A DNA stretch of 64,000 nt from positions 36,535,554 through 36,599,553 of the forward strand of contig OX485803.1 of NCBI GenBank assembly GCA_950295325.1, written 5' to 3'. Of this stretch, positions 41,394-52,189 are shown in pieces. The translations under genes were made by a program, and so were the position numbers. Each line of letters begins with the position of its first letter. Position 1 is the first letter of the stretch. The DNA is from Polytrichum commune (lineage: Eukaryota > Streptophyta > Polytrichopsida > Polytrichales > Polytrichaceae). The notes under the pieces were generated by a model. That model ran no database searches and had not been told where the DNA came from. It worked only from the letters and a program-made list of their open reading frames with translations.

Positions 41394-41894
41394 TGTTAGT
41401 GGGCTCTGGCACTTGTCCAGTCAGTTATGATGGTGAAAACTAGGAAGGACAAGAAGACCAAAAAGCTCAAACGTAAAAGACAATCCTGTGGAGCACCCGC
41501 CGCCACCTGGCCCCCAAAAAATGTGACAAATTGAGTTACTAGTTCACTTAAACCACTCGAATCGCATAGCTCGTTCGCTAACGAAAATTACCACAAAAAG
41601 CAATACGAGGGCGCAGCAGCTCTGGAAGCCATATGTGCTAGTTTTGGCCATAATGCAAAGCCATGCGCCTCCAAATTGTTATTTCTTTCTATGATTCTAT
41701 AATGAAGATCCCTTAAATATGCTCCATAGTAAAGGAAGAAAACATATGAATTTTGGCAATTTACTACCAAGGTGAATGGGTGCCCCTTCACCTAGAACTT
41801 GTAGAATTGACTCATTCCACTCAAGTTTGTACTAGAGTAATACCACCCACTTGTTGATTTGGCCAATGGACTTCACTAGATCCATCAACATATA

Positions 41895-42280
41895 AGGTAG
41901 GGGTGCCAATTTCCGTGCGGGTCCTAAAGTCGACCCCTAGGGGGAAGCACCTATCTAGGTGCTTTTACCTGGGTTTACAAAAGCACCTATCAAGGTGCTT
42001 TTACCGTTCACAGCGCTGCCAACATTTCATTGGCTGCCAACGGTCGGTTTTAGAAATCCACCCTGTGGATATACCACGTACCCTATGTGCGAGTGTTGGT
42101 CACTCTACAAGGTTTCCTTTAAAAATTTGTAGGAAATCATAGACATGCTGGAAAATTTTGATTTTTTCATAGTTGCTCTTGCATCAGCTTTGCGGAGCGC
42201 TCAAAATTTATAAAAAAAAATAGTTTCAACATCCCAACTAGACACATCTGAAATTTGGACGGAAATTGGCACCGCTACCT
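41895..42280. mobile_element. TA-flanked MITE with 24-bp terminal inverted repeats
   Basis: The left end AGGTAGGGGTGCCAATTTCC and the complement of the right end, AGGTAGCGGTGCCAATTTCC, differ at one of the first 20 positions. Both ends abut TA (41893-41894, 42281-42282). Within it, two 20-bp palindromes built on AAGCACCTATCTAGGTGCTT lie at about 41945-42004. Length is 386 bp, with no protein. It is the least decayed MITE in the window and different from the others. Confidence 0.82.
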
Positions 42281-42282
42281 TA

Positions 42283-42782
42283 AGAATTTTCAGTTTCTTC
42301 TCAATCAACTTCGCATTTGGCACCTTGAATCGATTTCACGATCATGGCTAAGCTATATCATCAACAATTTCATCCACCTTCATGAACAAAAGGTACATTT
42401 CTAACTAGTGAAGAAAAACGTAACTGAAATTATAGAAAAGACATGTTGGATTAAGATAGAGACGTGCAAATACCTTTTCCAAGGAGATGTATTAAAAGGA
42501 AGGTTGTAAATTCAAGTTTCAAGCTAAAGTTATAAATATATACTATATTCAATACTTGCACTCATCTTTAGGGATCTTTAAGCCTATTGTGTACATACAA
42601 TAAGGTGTTCTTTTGGCTAATAAAAATTTTAACTTCTATAAATATCTTGCTTGATCTCTAGCAAGTGGAGGAACATCAGCTCTAGAAATCAGGTGGTAAA
42701 AAGAATAGAATATTATTCACATGTTGATGAACATATTCACTCGTGGATTCATGTTTTTCATAGGTACCCCCATGAACCACTA
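42283..42782. other. No recognised gene
   Basis: AT-rich spacer between two MITEs with no coding signal. Confidence 0.45.
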
Positions 42783-43090
42783 CACTAAAAAGGATATTTA
42801 GTGTTTGATACACTAAATACAAACACATACACTCAATGTCAATAACCCTATGAAATCAAGTAACATTAAATGTAAACTCAAACACTAAATATCAACTATG
42901 GTAATATATATGTGGAAGTTACATGCAAGTCCAGTGTAATATATGCTTCACAAGAAGGGAGGTGGCAATAGGACAGGCAATGGCACATTTATATCTAACA
43001 TAAATTTTCAAAGAATTGAAAATTAGTGTTGAGTAGGGTAGAGTGGTAACAACTTTAAATATAATCAAAAAATAAATACCCTTTTTAGTG
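42783..43090. mobile_element. TA-flanked MITE, CACTAAATAGG family, copy 2
   Basis: Flanked by TA at 42781-42782 and 43091-43092. The ends CACTAAAAAGGATATTTAG and the complement of the right, CACTAAAAAGGGTATTTAT, are inverted repeats. It matches the copy at 39018-39319 in reverse orientation, with a larger internal difference near 42925-42990. Confidence 0.8.
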
Positions 43091-43625
43091 TAGATTTGTT
43101 CTTTGTGAAGAACCCATAATATTTGTCCAAATCTTAGATCAAATTGTTATATAGGTAGATAGCGAAATAATGTGATGTATTTTTTCTCTTTATTAATTTT
43201 AGAATCTTAGGAAATACAATTAAGATTAGGACATCCCCCTTAATGCTACGTATCATCTCATATTAATAGAAAGATACCATTTACCAACATCGGCAATATT
43301 AATCAATGTATTCTCATTGAAGATTGCATGGATACTTGTACTATGGATACTATCATTATGCGGTTATACTTTCATGAGTAAACATATCGTAGTTGGTGAT
43401 AGTGTATTGTAAAATGCTAGACACCACAAGCAAGCATGCCTTCGACATTGAAAGTTGAGAAGATGAAAAATAAAAATTGGTGTTAAAATTGAAGTTGAAT
43501 ATTATGGTGAGCAATTACAAATGAAAAAATTGCATGTTTGTACTTCTGGTTGATCTAAGGCTTTGTAAGTCTGCCAACAAGGAAAAAAATAATTGATCAA
43601 TTAAAATCTTCCAAATCGACTATAG
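43091..43625. other. No recognised gene
   Basis: AT-rich spacer; nothing recognised. Confidence 0.45.
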
Positions 43626-43840
43626 CATTTCATGGTATTTAGTGTCACTTACTATTTGGAATTATGCAATTCAATAACTTCTTACTCTTGACTTTAATTT
43701 TTACTCACAAAAGTTGAATAAGTTGTTCAGACATGATAGAACATAAATGACTTTGCTTGGTAAAATTTTATATTCTCAATAAATAACTATAGCACTAAGT
43801 AACTCTGAATAGTAAGTGACACTAAATATCATAAACGGTG
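43626..43840. mobile_element. MITE, CACCGTTTATGG end type, copy 2
   Basis: The right end, read as complement, is CACCGTTTATGATATTTAG; the left is CATTTCATGGTATTTAG. The arms continue through TGTCACTTACTATTTGGAAT / its inverse. TA follows the right end (43841-43842). It shares the GTTGTTCAGACATGATAGAA interior with the copies at 8362 and 8860. Confidence 0.72.
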
Positions 43841-43871
43841 TAATGACAAACTTCAAATGGCATCTTCAGAA

Positions 43872-44715
43872 GGGATGTATAGTAGAGGCGCCTATTCTCG
43901 ATGAGGACCCATTGGCAATCTACAGGGTACCGGATTTTTGATCGGGTTGGGAGTAAATTTTGATCAAGCCATAGTCAATAATGCCATGACACATATCCTG
44001 GTTTTGAGTGTTGAAGTGAGGAGGACCGAGCAATTAAAATGAGTGGTTTTAGCATACTCTAGACAACTTTTATGTTAATATGTTCAAGTCAACTTTTAGC
44101 TTCAAAATTCACAATAATTTCAATTTAACAAATAAAATCACGAGAAAAACTGCAATCCCTCTGGATTTCTATCTTCCTACATGGGAAAATTTTGCACTGC
44201 CTTATATTTCTCCAGATTTGGGATAGAATCTCTTAAGTGATTGGTTATGGGCACCTTTACTGTACTTGTCATGGAGGATTGTTGATTGCTATGATTTGTG
44301 GTAACGAATGTTGAAATATGGTGGAGGCGCCTATTCTCGATCACGACCCCATTAGCAATATATAGGGTACTAGAATTTTGATCAGGTTGGGATTGAATTT
44401 CAATCAGGCTAGGACTCAATTTCAATCGAGCCGGATCCAATAGTGCCATGACACATGTCCTAGTTTTGAGTGAGGAGGAATGAGCGGTTATGGCAGACTC
44501 TAAACATTGATAATATGCTCATGCCAACTTTTGACGTCAAAAAATCACAGTATTTTCAATTTAAGGAATAAAATTACCAAAAAATCTACAATCCTCTTGA
44601 TTTCTATCTTCCTACATAGGAAATTTTTTTGCAAAACTATACTTCTCTAGATCTAGCAAAGAATCTCTTAAGTGATCCATTATGGGTGCCTCTACTCTAC
44701 ATACGATCCCATAAC
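43872..44715 (+). repeat. Dispersed repeat X, two tandem copies
   Basis: Copies at about 43872-44268 and 44318-44715 repeat GGCGCCTATTCTCGAT, GACCCATTGGCAATC-like, AATAGTGCCATGACACAT and CTTAAGTGAT in order, 446 bp apart. A third copy is at 5990-6370. They are non-coding. Confidence 0.65.
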
Positions 44716-44877
44716 TTCAATAACCTCATGAGCACACCGCACGGCCTTTGTCGAACTCGCCAAGTCTTGGAAATGAGTTGGGCCATGTCGCTTGAGCCCC
44801 ACTCACACAAACTTGAGACTCCGACACAAACTGATTTTTCTTCATGTGAAGTTTGTCCGTGACCTTGCCGGCGTTGC

Positions 44878-45225
44878 TATTAAGGTATGTGGGTGTCATT
44901 TGGTTTAGTTTTCATGTTCTCCAACTTCTACCGACTGAATTTAAATTACAAAATTCGTGTTGCATGAGCAAATCCATGATGAAACATTTGCAAAATCAGA
45001 CTGAAAATCGGACTTCCCTTGATGTAGTTATGATTGTCAGTTGATTTCTTAACTTGATACATAGGTCCTCCAAATTGCGTTCACGATCGAGTGTAGAGTA
45101 GTTATTAATATTTGAAGACGTAATCCTATTTTCTTCAACATGTGTCTTTACAATGTTCACTCTTTGATCCTCACCGAACCACATACCAATCAAATACATG
45201 GGTCCAATTAAGAAAACGAGTCACT
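44878..45225 (+). repeat. Dispersed repeat Y, copy 2
   Basis: It aligns with 4970-5340 in the same orientation; see that entry for the shared blocks. It follows two X copies here, whereas in the left part of the window Y, the fold-back element and X occur in that order. Confidence 0.6.
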
Positions 45226-45576
45226 TAGCAAGACCCATCTACCTTAACAGCCCATTTTCTTGAAGTGCTTCAAGACACCAAGTTGGTTAATCAATTCACT
45301 GCACGTTTTTGGTTGTATTCGTTCTTATTTTGGGAATCATGTATACAAAAAAAACAACTTCAGAAAGATGACAATGGCGATGAAGGTGATGAGGTTGGAG
45401 ACAACTTGTGTGAGGAGACATGAAGGAAGGAGATGGTGACGTTTGAAGGTGGCCACGAAGATGATGACCAAGACCTGCAGTCCCAAGTAATCTCTCCCGT
45501 TATTATTATTAGTATTATTATTATTAGGCTTTGTCATGATCTTTGTATTTTTAGATAGAGTGTTTTTGTTGGGCCA
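45226..45576. other. Spacer at the truncated edge of MULE A
   Basis: Contains an (ATT)n run at about 45500-45526. Similarity to the MULE transposase stops abruptly near 45577, so this is where the old element lost its 3' part. Confidence 0.5.
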
Positions 45577-47074
45577 AAGTACAAGGGATAAGGTCATGCT
45601 CTCGCGTACGGGAAATTGCAAAAAAAGCAACAGATATGCCGTTCCTCCAATCATCAAACACCATAACTGTGTATAGTGGGTATTGTCACAAACAAATAGT
45701 TCACCTAAAAAATCAGTCATTCATTGGAAGAAAATATTCACAACTGGAATGACATGACATGACATTGAATAACAAGCATGTAATGAAAACCCAAACACAG
45801 AATGTGTCAAACCCGTGTTTGGCTAGTCCCAAAAGTTGCGTCAATGGAGAGTGCGCTGTTGTGACCAAATTTTGCCATCATTTCCAATTGCCATTCGGTT
45901 TGGATGCCAAGAGTGAAGGGCGCATCATTCTGAGTGGAGTAATTCAAGTCAATCAGAGAGTGTTCTTGGTAGAAGAACACGCTGTTAGGGTGTCCTAGCG
46001 TCCACATACGGACACTGATTGGGTCGGAAGGGTCCTTCATCCATAGCTCCTCTGTACGCTTACGACAAATGTTCCTAACATTTGATGGCAATAGGAAGGT
46101 ATCGCGTGTGACAGTGCCATTAGCAAGCGCCAAATCCCTGACCTCCTTGGTGTGTTGTTGCATTATCTGTGCAAGAGATAGCCCAAAAGCATGCATCTGA
46201 GCAATTTTGTGCTTCATGCTCTCTGAGATGCCAGCACCTAACGCATACTGGAATCCACTAACCATTGATCCATGGCAGTGCTCACCACGTAAATTGAGGT
46301 GCATTGTATTCTCATAAACCAACATGCACAAGGAGGGATCAAGTTAAGATTTTTTCGCAACAAAACACCTTTGGCATCCCCTTTTAATGGAGCAACCAAC
46401 AATAGTTTTGCCAATGCGTTTAACCTTGGCTGCAGTTGCTTTGTTCACAGGGAATGAATCATAGTCATGTACAACCTTCTTCCCTTTTTCTTTTCTTTTG
46501 ATCGTGCATTTTTTTCCCTTCGTTTTTGTGTAGATCTGAGAAGGGTTTGCATGTCATCTGGCACAACATCAGACTTGTCCTCTGGACCAAAATTGCACCG
46601 GTGTCTATGATTCACACAAGAAAACACCAAATGATGGGTCATGAACCCTGAATGACATGGATGGGCATGTAACCCCTTACGAATAACGCATGAATGCCAA
46701 TGAAAGACATGTGCAAATAGTTGGATCAATGAATGGTAATAAAAAAAACGGTGCAAGAGAAAAATTAGAGGAGAGAATCATAGACAATGAAGGTTTGAAG
46801 GGAGCAAATCGAACCTTACTACAAGTGCCGCACTATGTGCACGAGGTGATCTTAGTGAGTTAGGCAGGTTTCGCCTAATGACCTCGGCATTGAATCTGCA
46901 TGGGTAGAGAGGGTGATGTTCATCTCCAGAGATGAAATCGTCCAACCTTTCCCATAGAATCACAGCCAACTTTGAACCTTTGTGTAAACCACTCCCAGTA
47001 GTGGCATGGTTTGTCCACACTAAATCCTCCATTCTAAACTCACCAATAGGAGGTTTCTGAACTCTCTCTCTCAA
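45577..47074 (-). pseudogene. MULE A transposase pseudogene, downstream part
   Basis: Minus-strand remains of a Mutator-like transposase about 70% identical by eye to that of MULE B. The rest of exon 1 (46815-47065 plus the 9-bp duplicate) encodes ERVQKPPIGEF...DLVWTNH. Exon 2 (about 45813-46604) encodes RCNFGPEDKSD, a zinc-binding KRGCQRCFVAKK...EHCHG stretch and the first catalytic Asp in ALSIDATFGTSQ. Part of exon 3 (about 45577-45682) encodes YTVMVFDDWRNG. It is dead: B sits in exon 1, exon 2 has a one-base shift near 46460 and a TAA where B has Tyr near 46345, and everything after 45577 (second catalytic residue, SWIM finger) is missing. Confidence 0.88.
47066..47074. repeat. 9-bp target-site duplication, left
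   Basis: CTCTCTCAA here is repeated exactly at 60387-60395. Nine bases is the Mutator-superfamily duplication length. The duplicated bases are codons (Leu-Arg-Glu, minus strand) of the MULE A transposase. Confidence 0.92.
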
Positions 47075-47160
47075 GGAGGACGTTAAATACACCCCCACGA
47101 ACTTATAGGGGGCACCTCTGACAGGTACAGGACTGCCCGCGAAGTGACGTCAGCAGTGTC
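47075..47160 (+). repeat. MULE B left terminal inverted repeat
   Basis: The first 46 bp match the right end (60341-60386) with 3 differences. Beyond that, GGACTGCCCGCG and GACGTCA words align loosely with GGGCTGCCCGGCGAC at the right end and with TTGCCCGCC...GACGTCA in MULE A. Confidence 0.9.
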
Positions 47161-47379
47161 CAGCTGTCCATCCACTCCACTCGACGTTCATCCACTCCAC
47201 GTCCGCGTTGAAGGCGTCCTCCAGACCTGCATAGCTAGGATTTAGTACACGACATTGACATATACTAAGATCCTTATACATTTATACATACAATGTTATA
47301 CACAATGTTACAAGTATAGGGTACTGTATATCCAGTTCTGCATCTGCTGTTCTGTATACCCAGATCTGTACACCCAGAC

Positions 47380-47700
47380 CCAGTTCTGCATATGTACATA
47401 TACAGTACATGCTCTGCAGATCTGCGATGGAGTGTTCATGTATATCTACCTATACAGAACATTCCCTTCAGATCTGCGATGGAGTCGTTCTGCATATGTA
47501 CCTATACAGAACATACTCTGCAGATTTGCAGAATGGACTCGTTCTCAATCTCTACCTATAGAGAACATGATCTGCAGATCTGTAAATGGACTCGTTCTCA
47601 ATATCTACCTATAGAGAACATGATCTGCAGATCTGTAAATGGACTCGTTCTCAATATCTACCTATACAGAACATGCTCTATAGGTATGCGAATGGAGTGA
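47380..47700 (+). repeat. 53-bp tandem array in the MULE B leader
   Basis: About six units built on CTACCTATAGAGAACATG, ATCTGCAGATCTG and ATGGACTCGTTCTCAAT. The clearest pair is exactly 53 bp apart (47581 and 47634). Earlier units are more degenerate (CCTATACAGAACAT...). It is non-coding leader DNA between the terminal repeat and the transposase gene. Confidence 0.85.
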
Positions 47701-47809
47701 TTTTTGGATCTAGGGTTTAAGGGTCTTGGAACGCAGAGCACACATTTCTTTGCATAGTGTGTGATGGTTTAGGGTTTCGTCATTTGTGCTCGCGTTTTCA
47801 GATTTTGAG

Positions 47810-48290
47810 TTCTTTGCTATCCGTTTCCAGTTCTGCTGTTCGAAGTTGTTGGGTACTGCTCAAATTTTCTTCATCGCCTTCTACTTGCATCCCCTCCCTC
47901 ATTTCCAGTTCTGCTGTTCGAAGTAGTTGGGTACTGCTCAAATTTTCTTCATCGCCTTCACCTTGCATCCCCTCCCTCGTTTCCAGTTTTGTTGTTCGAA
48001 GTAGTTGGGTACTGCTCAAATTTTCTTCATCGCCTTCACCTTGCATCCCCTCCCTCGTTTCCAGTTCTGCTGTTCGAAGTAGTTGGGTACTGCTCAAATT
48101 TTCTTCATCGCCTTCACCTTGCATCCCCTCCCTCGTTTCCAGTTTTGTTGTTCGAAGTAGTTGGGTACTGCTCAAATCTTCTTCATCGCCTTCACCTTGC
48201 AGCCCCTCCCTCGTTTCTAGTTCTGCTGTTCGAAGTAGTTGGGTACTGCTCAAATTTTCTTCATCGCCTTCAACTTGCAAGGACACACCC
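47810..48290 (+). repeat. 78-bp tandem array in the MULE B leader
   Basis: About six units of 78 bp containing CTGTTCGAAGTAGTTGGGTA, CTCAAATTTTCTTCATCGCC and CCTCCCTCGTTTCCAG. Because 78 is a multiple of three, all frames stay open and produce long, repetitive, meaningless frames on both strands. It ends 24 bp before the transposase start codon. Confidence 0.92.
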
Positions 48291-48313
48291 CCTCCCTCAT
48301 CACATTTGTATTC

Positions 48314-51300
48314 ATGGAAATGGCCTCCCGAAATTCTGTTCAAGAGAAGGCGACCACCCATTTCCCCCGCAATTTGTCAAATCCTCAATCCAGTGTAGAG
48401 TGCGATGATGACATCCCACAAATCGCTCCTGCAACATTCCGTGCAATGCAGGCTGATCTTATAATTTCCTTGAGAGAGAGAGTTCAAAATCCTCCTCCAG
48501 GTGCATTTGCTATGGACGACTTGGTGTGGACCAACCACGTTACTCAAGGTCAAGGGATACAGAAAACCTCTAAGCTAGCTGTAATATTGTGGGAGAGACT
48601 TGATGATTTCATTAAAGGCGAGCAACAACATCCTCAATTTCCCTGCAATTTTACCAAGGAAATCGTGCGTGTCAACTTGCCAAACTCCTTGCGAACACCT
48701 CGTGCACACAGTCCTGCAATTGTACTGAGGTTTGGCCTACTGCCTGCTCTGAATTTGAAACTACACACTATTCATGTTCTGCTTGTCATAATGTGCTCAC
48801 CAGCCAAATATCAAACTTATGTATTTCATTCTACACTCCACAATTTGCAGTACATTGTCCTTACTGTTCATGAGGGTGTATGGATTCCATGTCCTGCAAA
48901 TATGTACATATAAACTTTTACATATTCAATACATGTGTTCTTCCATTGCCATTGCAGATACAGGTGCAATTTTGGCCCTGAAGATAGGAGTGATATTGTT
49001 GCGCATGATATGCAAGCTCTACTGAAATCTACACACAAAAAAAAGCAGAAGATGTTGCAGAAGAAAAAGCGAGGTAAGAACGTAATACCGGAATACGAGT
49101 CTTTCGCAGTGAGCAAATCAACCCATCCAAAGGCTGCGCGCATTGGCAAGACATATGTGGGCAACTCAAGAAAGCGAGGGTGCCAATGTTGTTTTTTTGC
49201 GAAGAAGCCCTATCTGGACCACTCGTTGTGTTTGCTAATTTATGAAAATGCAGAACACTTGAATAAAGCTGGAGAACACTGCCACGGCACCATGATCGGT
49301 GGATTTAGATATGCGCTCGGTGCTGGTCTTTCAACTGAAATGAAACAAAAAATTGTTGAAATGCATGCCTATGGGTTATCCCCTGCCCAAATCATGCAAC
49401 AACACACCAAAGAGGTTCGTGAGCTTGCCGTGTGTAATGGAGTGGTGACGCGCGACACATTCTTGTTGCCGTCCAACGTCAAAAACATATGTCGAAAGAG
49501 GGCTGAAGATCTGTGGGAGAAACATCCGTCCGACCCGATTAGCGTCCGTATGTGGGCAGCAGAGAATCCAGACAATGTGTTCTACTACCAAAAGCACTCG
49601 CTACTGGACCTTAATTCTCAAACACAAGACGACTCAGTTTTCACCATAGGCATACAAACTGAATGGCAACTTGAAATGATGGCAAACTTCGGTCACAACA
49701 GTGCTCTTTCCATTGACGCCACGTTTGGTACCAGCCAGACTAGGGTAAGCTAATGTCCATGTCCTTCATCTTCGTCGTCATGTTCTGTGATGATTTTCTC
49801 ATACTGCCAGTCAATTTGTTTCAACCATGTTCTGCCCTATGCTAACAATGATGTTCATTGTTTCTACAGTACCCACTCTACACTGTTATGGTGTTCAATG
49901 ATTGGAGAAATGGCATACCAGTGGCTTTCTTTGTCATTTCGCGGACACGTGAACAAGATCTCCGCCCAGTTCTTCAAGCGCTGCATGACAGGGTTCAAGG
50001 GTTCAAAAATTATTGGTTACCATCCTCTATTATCGTTGACTATGCTCAGGTTGAAATTAACACACTTGGGTAAGCAGTTATTGTCTGTTCTGCAACTTTT
50101 ACTTTGTAGTCTCACCCCAATATGTAATGCAGTGTCCTGCATTGCATATTGGTGTTAATTATTAATTCCTCACTGTTACAGGTATTTTCCTCAGTGTTCA
50201 TCCTCTGAGCTCATAATCTGTTGTTCTGTCTCTTGCGCAGCATGGTGTGGCCGCAAGCCAAAATTTTCATGTGCTTGTGGCATGTCAGGAAGTCATGGAC
50301 AGAGAACGTCATCAAGAAAATTTCAAGCGCTGCAAAACGCAACACTGTTCTTCAAATGCTCGGCGACATAATGTACGGGAAAGGTTGCAAGGTTGACGAT
50401 GATCCTATCGACTAGGCCCTCGACCAACTTGACAATATATCTAACACTCGTCCATTGGCGAGTGCGTTCATGACATACATGAACGATGTTTGGCGAGTCA
50501 AGACACCAATGTGGTGCGTCGGAGCGCGACGGATACCACATGCAGGACAGAACACTAACGCGGCTATTGAATCCTATCACAGCAATTTGAAGAGTGTTCT
50601 AAACTCTGCCAAAGAGAGATTTGTGGGTAGGCGCATGGACTGGCTTATTTATCATCTAACGGGTGACGTTTTGACTCATTACTGGTACAGTGTCCAATGC
50701 AAAGCATACGGATATATACGCAACAAGAAACAAGAGGGTATTGTTGCATCTGCAATTATGGGAGCCAACGACATACCTGATAGTAACGTCCTCATTTGTA
50801 TGGATGAGGATGTTGCATATGTGGGGTCTGTAAACAACCGCCCGAAGGTGTGGACCATCAAATGTCCGGACTCTGAATGGGCACAATGCGACTGCCCCGT
50901 CGCCAAAGAGGGCATGATTTGCAAGCACACCATTAAAGTCTTCAAGATGCTCCACCCTAGAATTGAAGATGGTGCCATAGTGCGTGAAGCTGGTACACGA
51001 CATGGAACTCAACGCGCTACTCCAATTGCGTGTTGCTACGCAGGACTGTTACAACAGACTACTCAAATCCATGTTCCGGAAGACATGGGTACACCAATCG
51101 AAGTTGAACCTGTGGTGCAGGACAATGTTCTGCAAATTGATGTTGTCGAAGATCATATTACTCTAACTCCTGTGGACCCTGTGACTGTGGACGACGAACA
51201 GAACCCCTCGCAGTTCTCCTCTCAGTTTACCCAGATGGACTCCTTCCATTCGACTCCCCTTTCCCAAGAAAGTTCTTCACAAGCACCTACTGCCGCAACC

Positions 51301-51549
51301 GCGCACGACATTTACGCCACCCTTGCACTCAAGACTGAGCAACATCCTGTTCTACAAACTCACTTGATCGCTGGCCTTAGGCACATTCGGGGCAAGCAAA
51401 ACCAGCTTATTGCACAAGGTGTTACACGGATGCCATTGACTCCTACGACAACCTCGTTTCCAGAGAGGGCAGGCGACAATTCTTTAAAACGCCGGAGGAG
51501 TTTCCTCGAGTTCCCGTTGCCGAAGAGAAAGCTTTCCAGCTCCAAATAA
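48314..51549 (+). pseudogene. MULE B transposase (DDE plus SWIM), one in-frame stop
   Basis: Exons 48314-48729, 48958-49744, 49870-50069 and 50241-51549 join in phase across GT-AG introns to 903 codons. In order: an N-terminal DLVWTNH...LWERLDDF region; a zinc-binding RGCQCCFFAKK...EHCHG segment; the catalytic core with SIDATFGTS (first Asp), IIVDYAQVE (second Asp), FMCLWHVRKSW (the MULE CxxWH motif) and TNAAIESYHSNL (Glu); and a SWIM finger CDCPVAKEGMICKH. Such proteins bind the terminal repeats and cut and paste the element. ATG at 48314 or 48320 is in frame; MULE A starts at the equivalent place. One TAG (50413-50415) breaks exon 4 between the second Asp and the Glu; CAG to TAG would explain it. 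Everything else is open, so inactivation is recent. Confidence 0.92.
50413..50415 (+). other. In-frame TAG in the MULE B transposase
   Basis: It follows ...DDDPID and precedes ALDQLDN, both in the transposase frame. The host H3.3 gene uses TAG as its true stop, so recoding is unlikely. Confidence 0.85.
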
Positions 51550-52189
51550 TAGGGTTTAAGGGTGAACAATAATCTGCATTATCTGCATATTTGTAATGCA
51601 GTACACAGTTAGTTCTTACTTGTAATAGTTTTTAATTCTGTGTGCAAAGTTATGTGTTAACAATAAAATGGTTCTTCCTAAGTACCATATCTGGGTGTAG
51701 TAGGGTGATTCATGTTCTGGTTACGATATACCTTAGCTCATTTTTCTTGTTGTATTGCAACTCGCCTGTCCTACTCATTGTGTATTGTTCTGCACCATTT
51801 GTTGATCACGCGCCAGTTGTCCTGCCCATCCCCTGCTCTACACTTCTTCTACTGCACATCGACTGTTTCTGGGTTTGGTGCGTTTTCATCATGACTGCTC
51901 CCATCCCTTTCAAGTGATCCCATCTAACCACATCCCCCCCCCCCCAACATCCCATATCACACATGGTCTTCTGAAATGCCATTGTTTTATATCAAAATGG
52001 TTGCTATTGAAAGCAGTATAAATGGTCTTTGACCTTCGAGTGTACTTTGTATCATGTTCTGCGTTTTCTGTGCTATATATCCTGTTCTGTGTATCCTGTT
52101 CTACATGACTACACGGTATTTGATGTTGTACAATGTAATGGAAACTGTACATCCATTTTACAACATATTACACATGTAAAAAATACAAC
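51550..52189. other. Spacer between convergent MULE B genes
   Basis: About 640 bp between the transposase stop and the end of the Ulp1-type gene. It holds several TGTTCTGY words, a C run at 51937-51946, and presumably both polyadenylation sites. No coding signal. Confidence 0.6.

Noticed and set aside
47757-48408. Open frames of 213, 187 and 139 codons
   Set aside because: Products of the 78-bp array in the MULE leader. The real transposase frame starts at 48314 or 48320, after the array.
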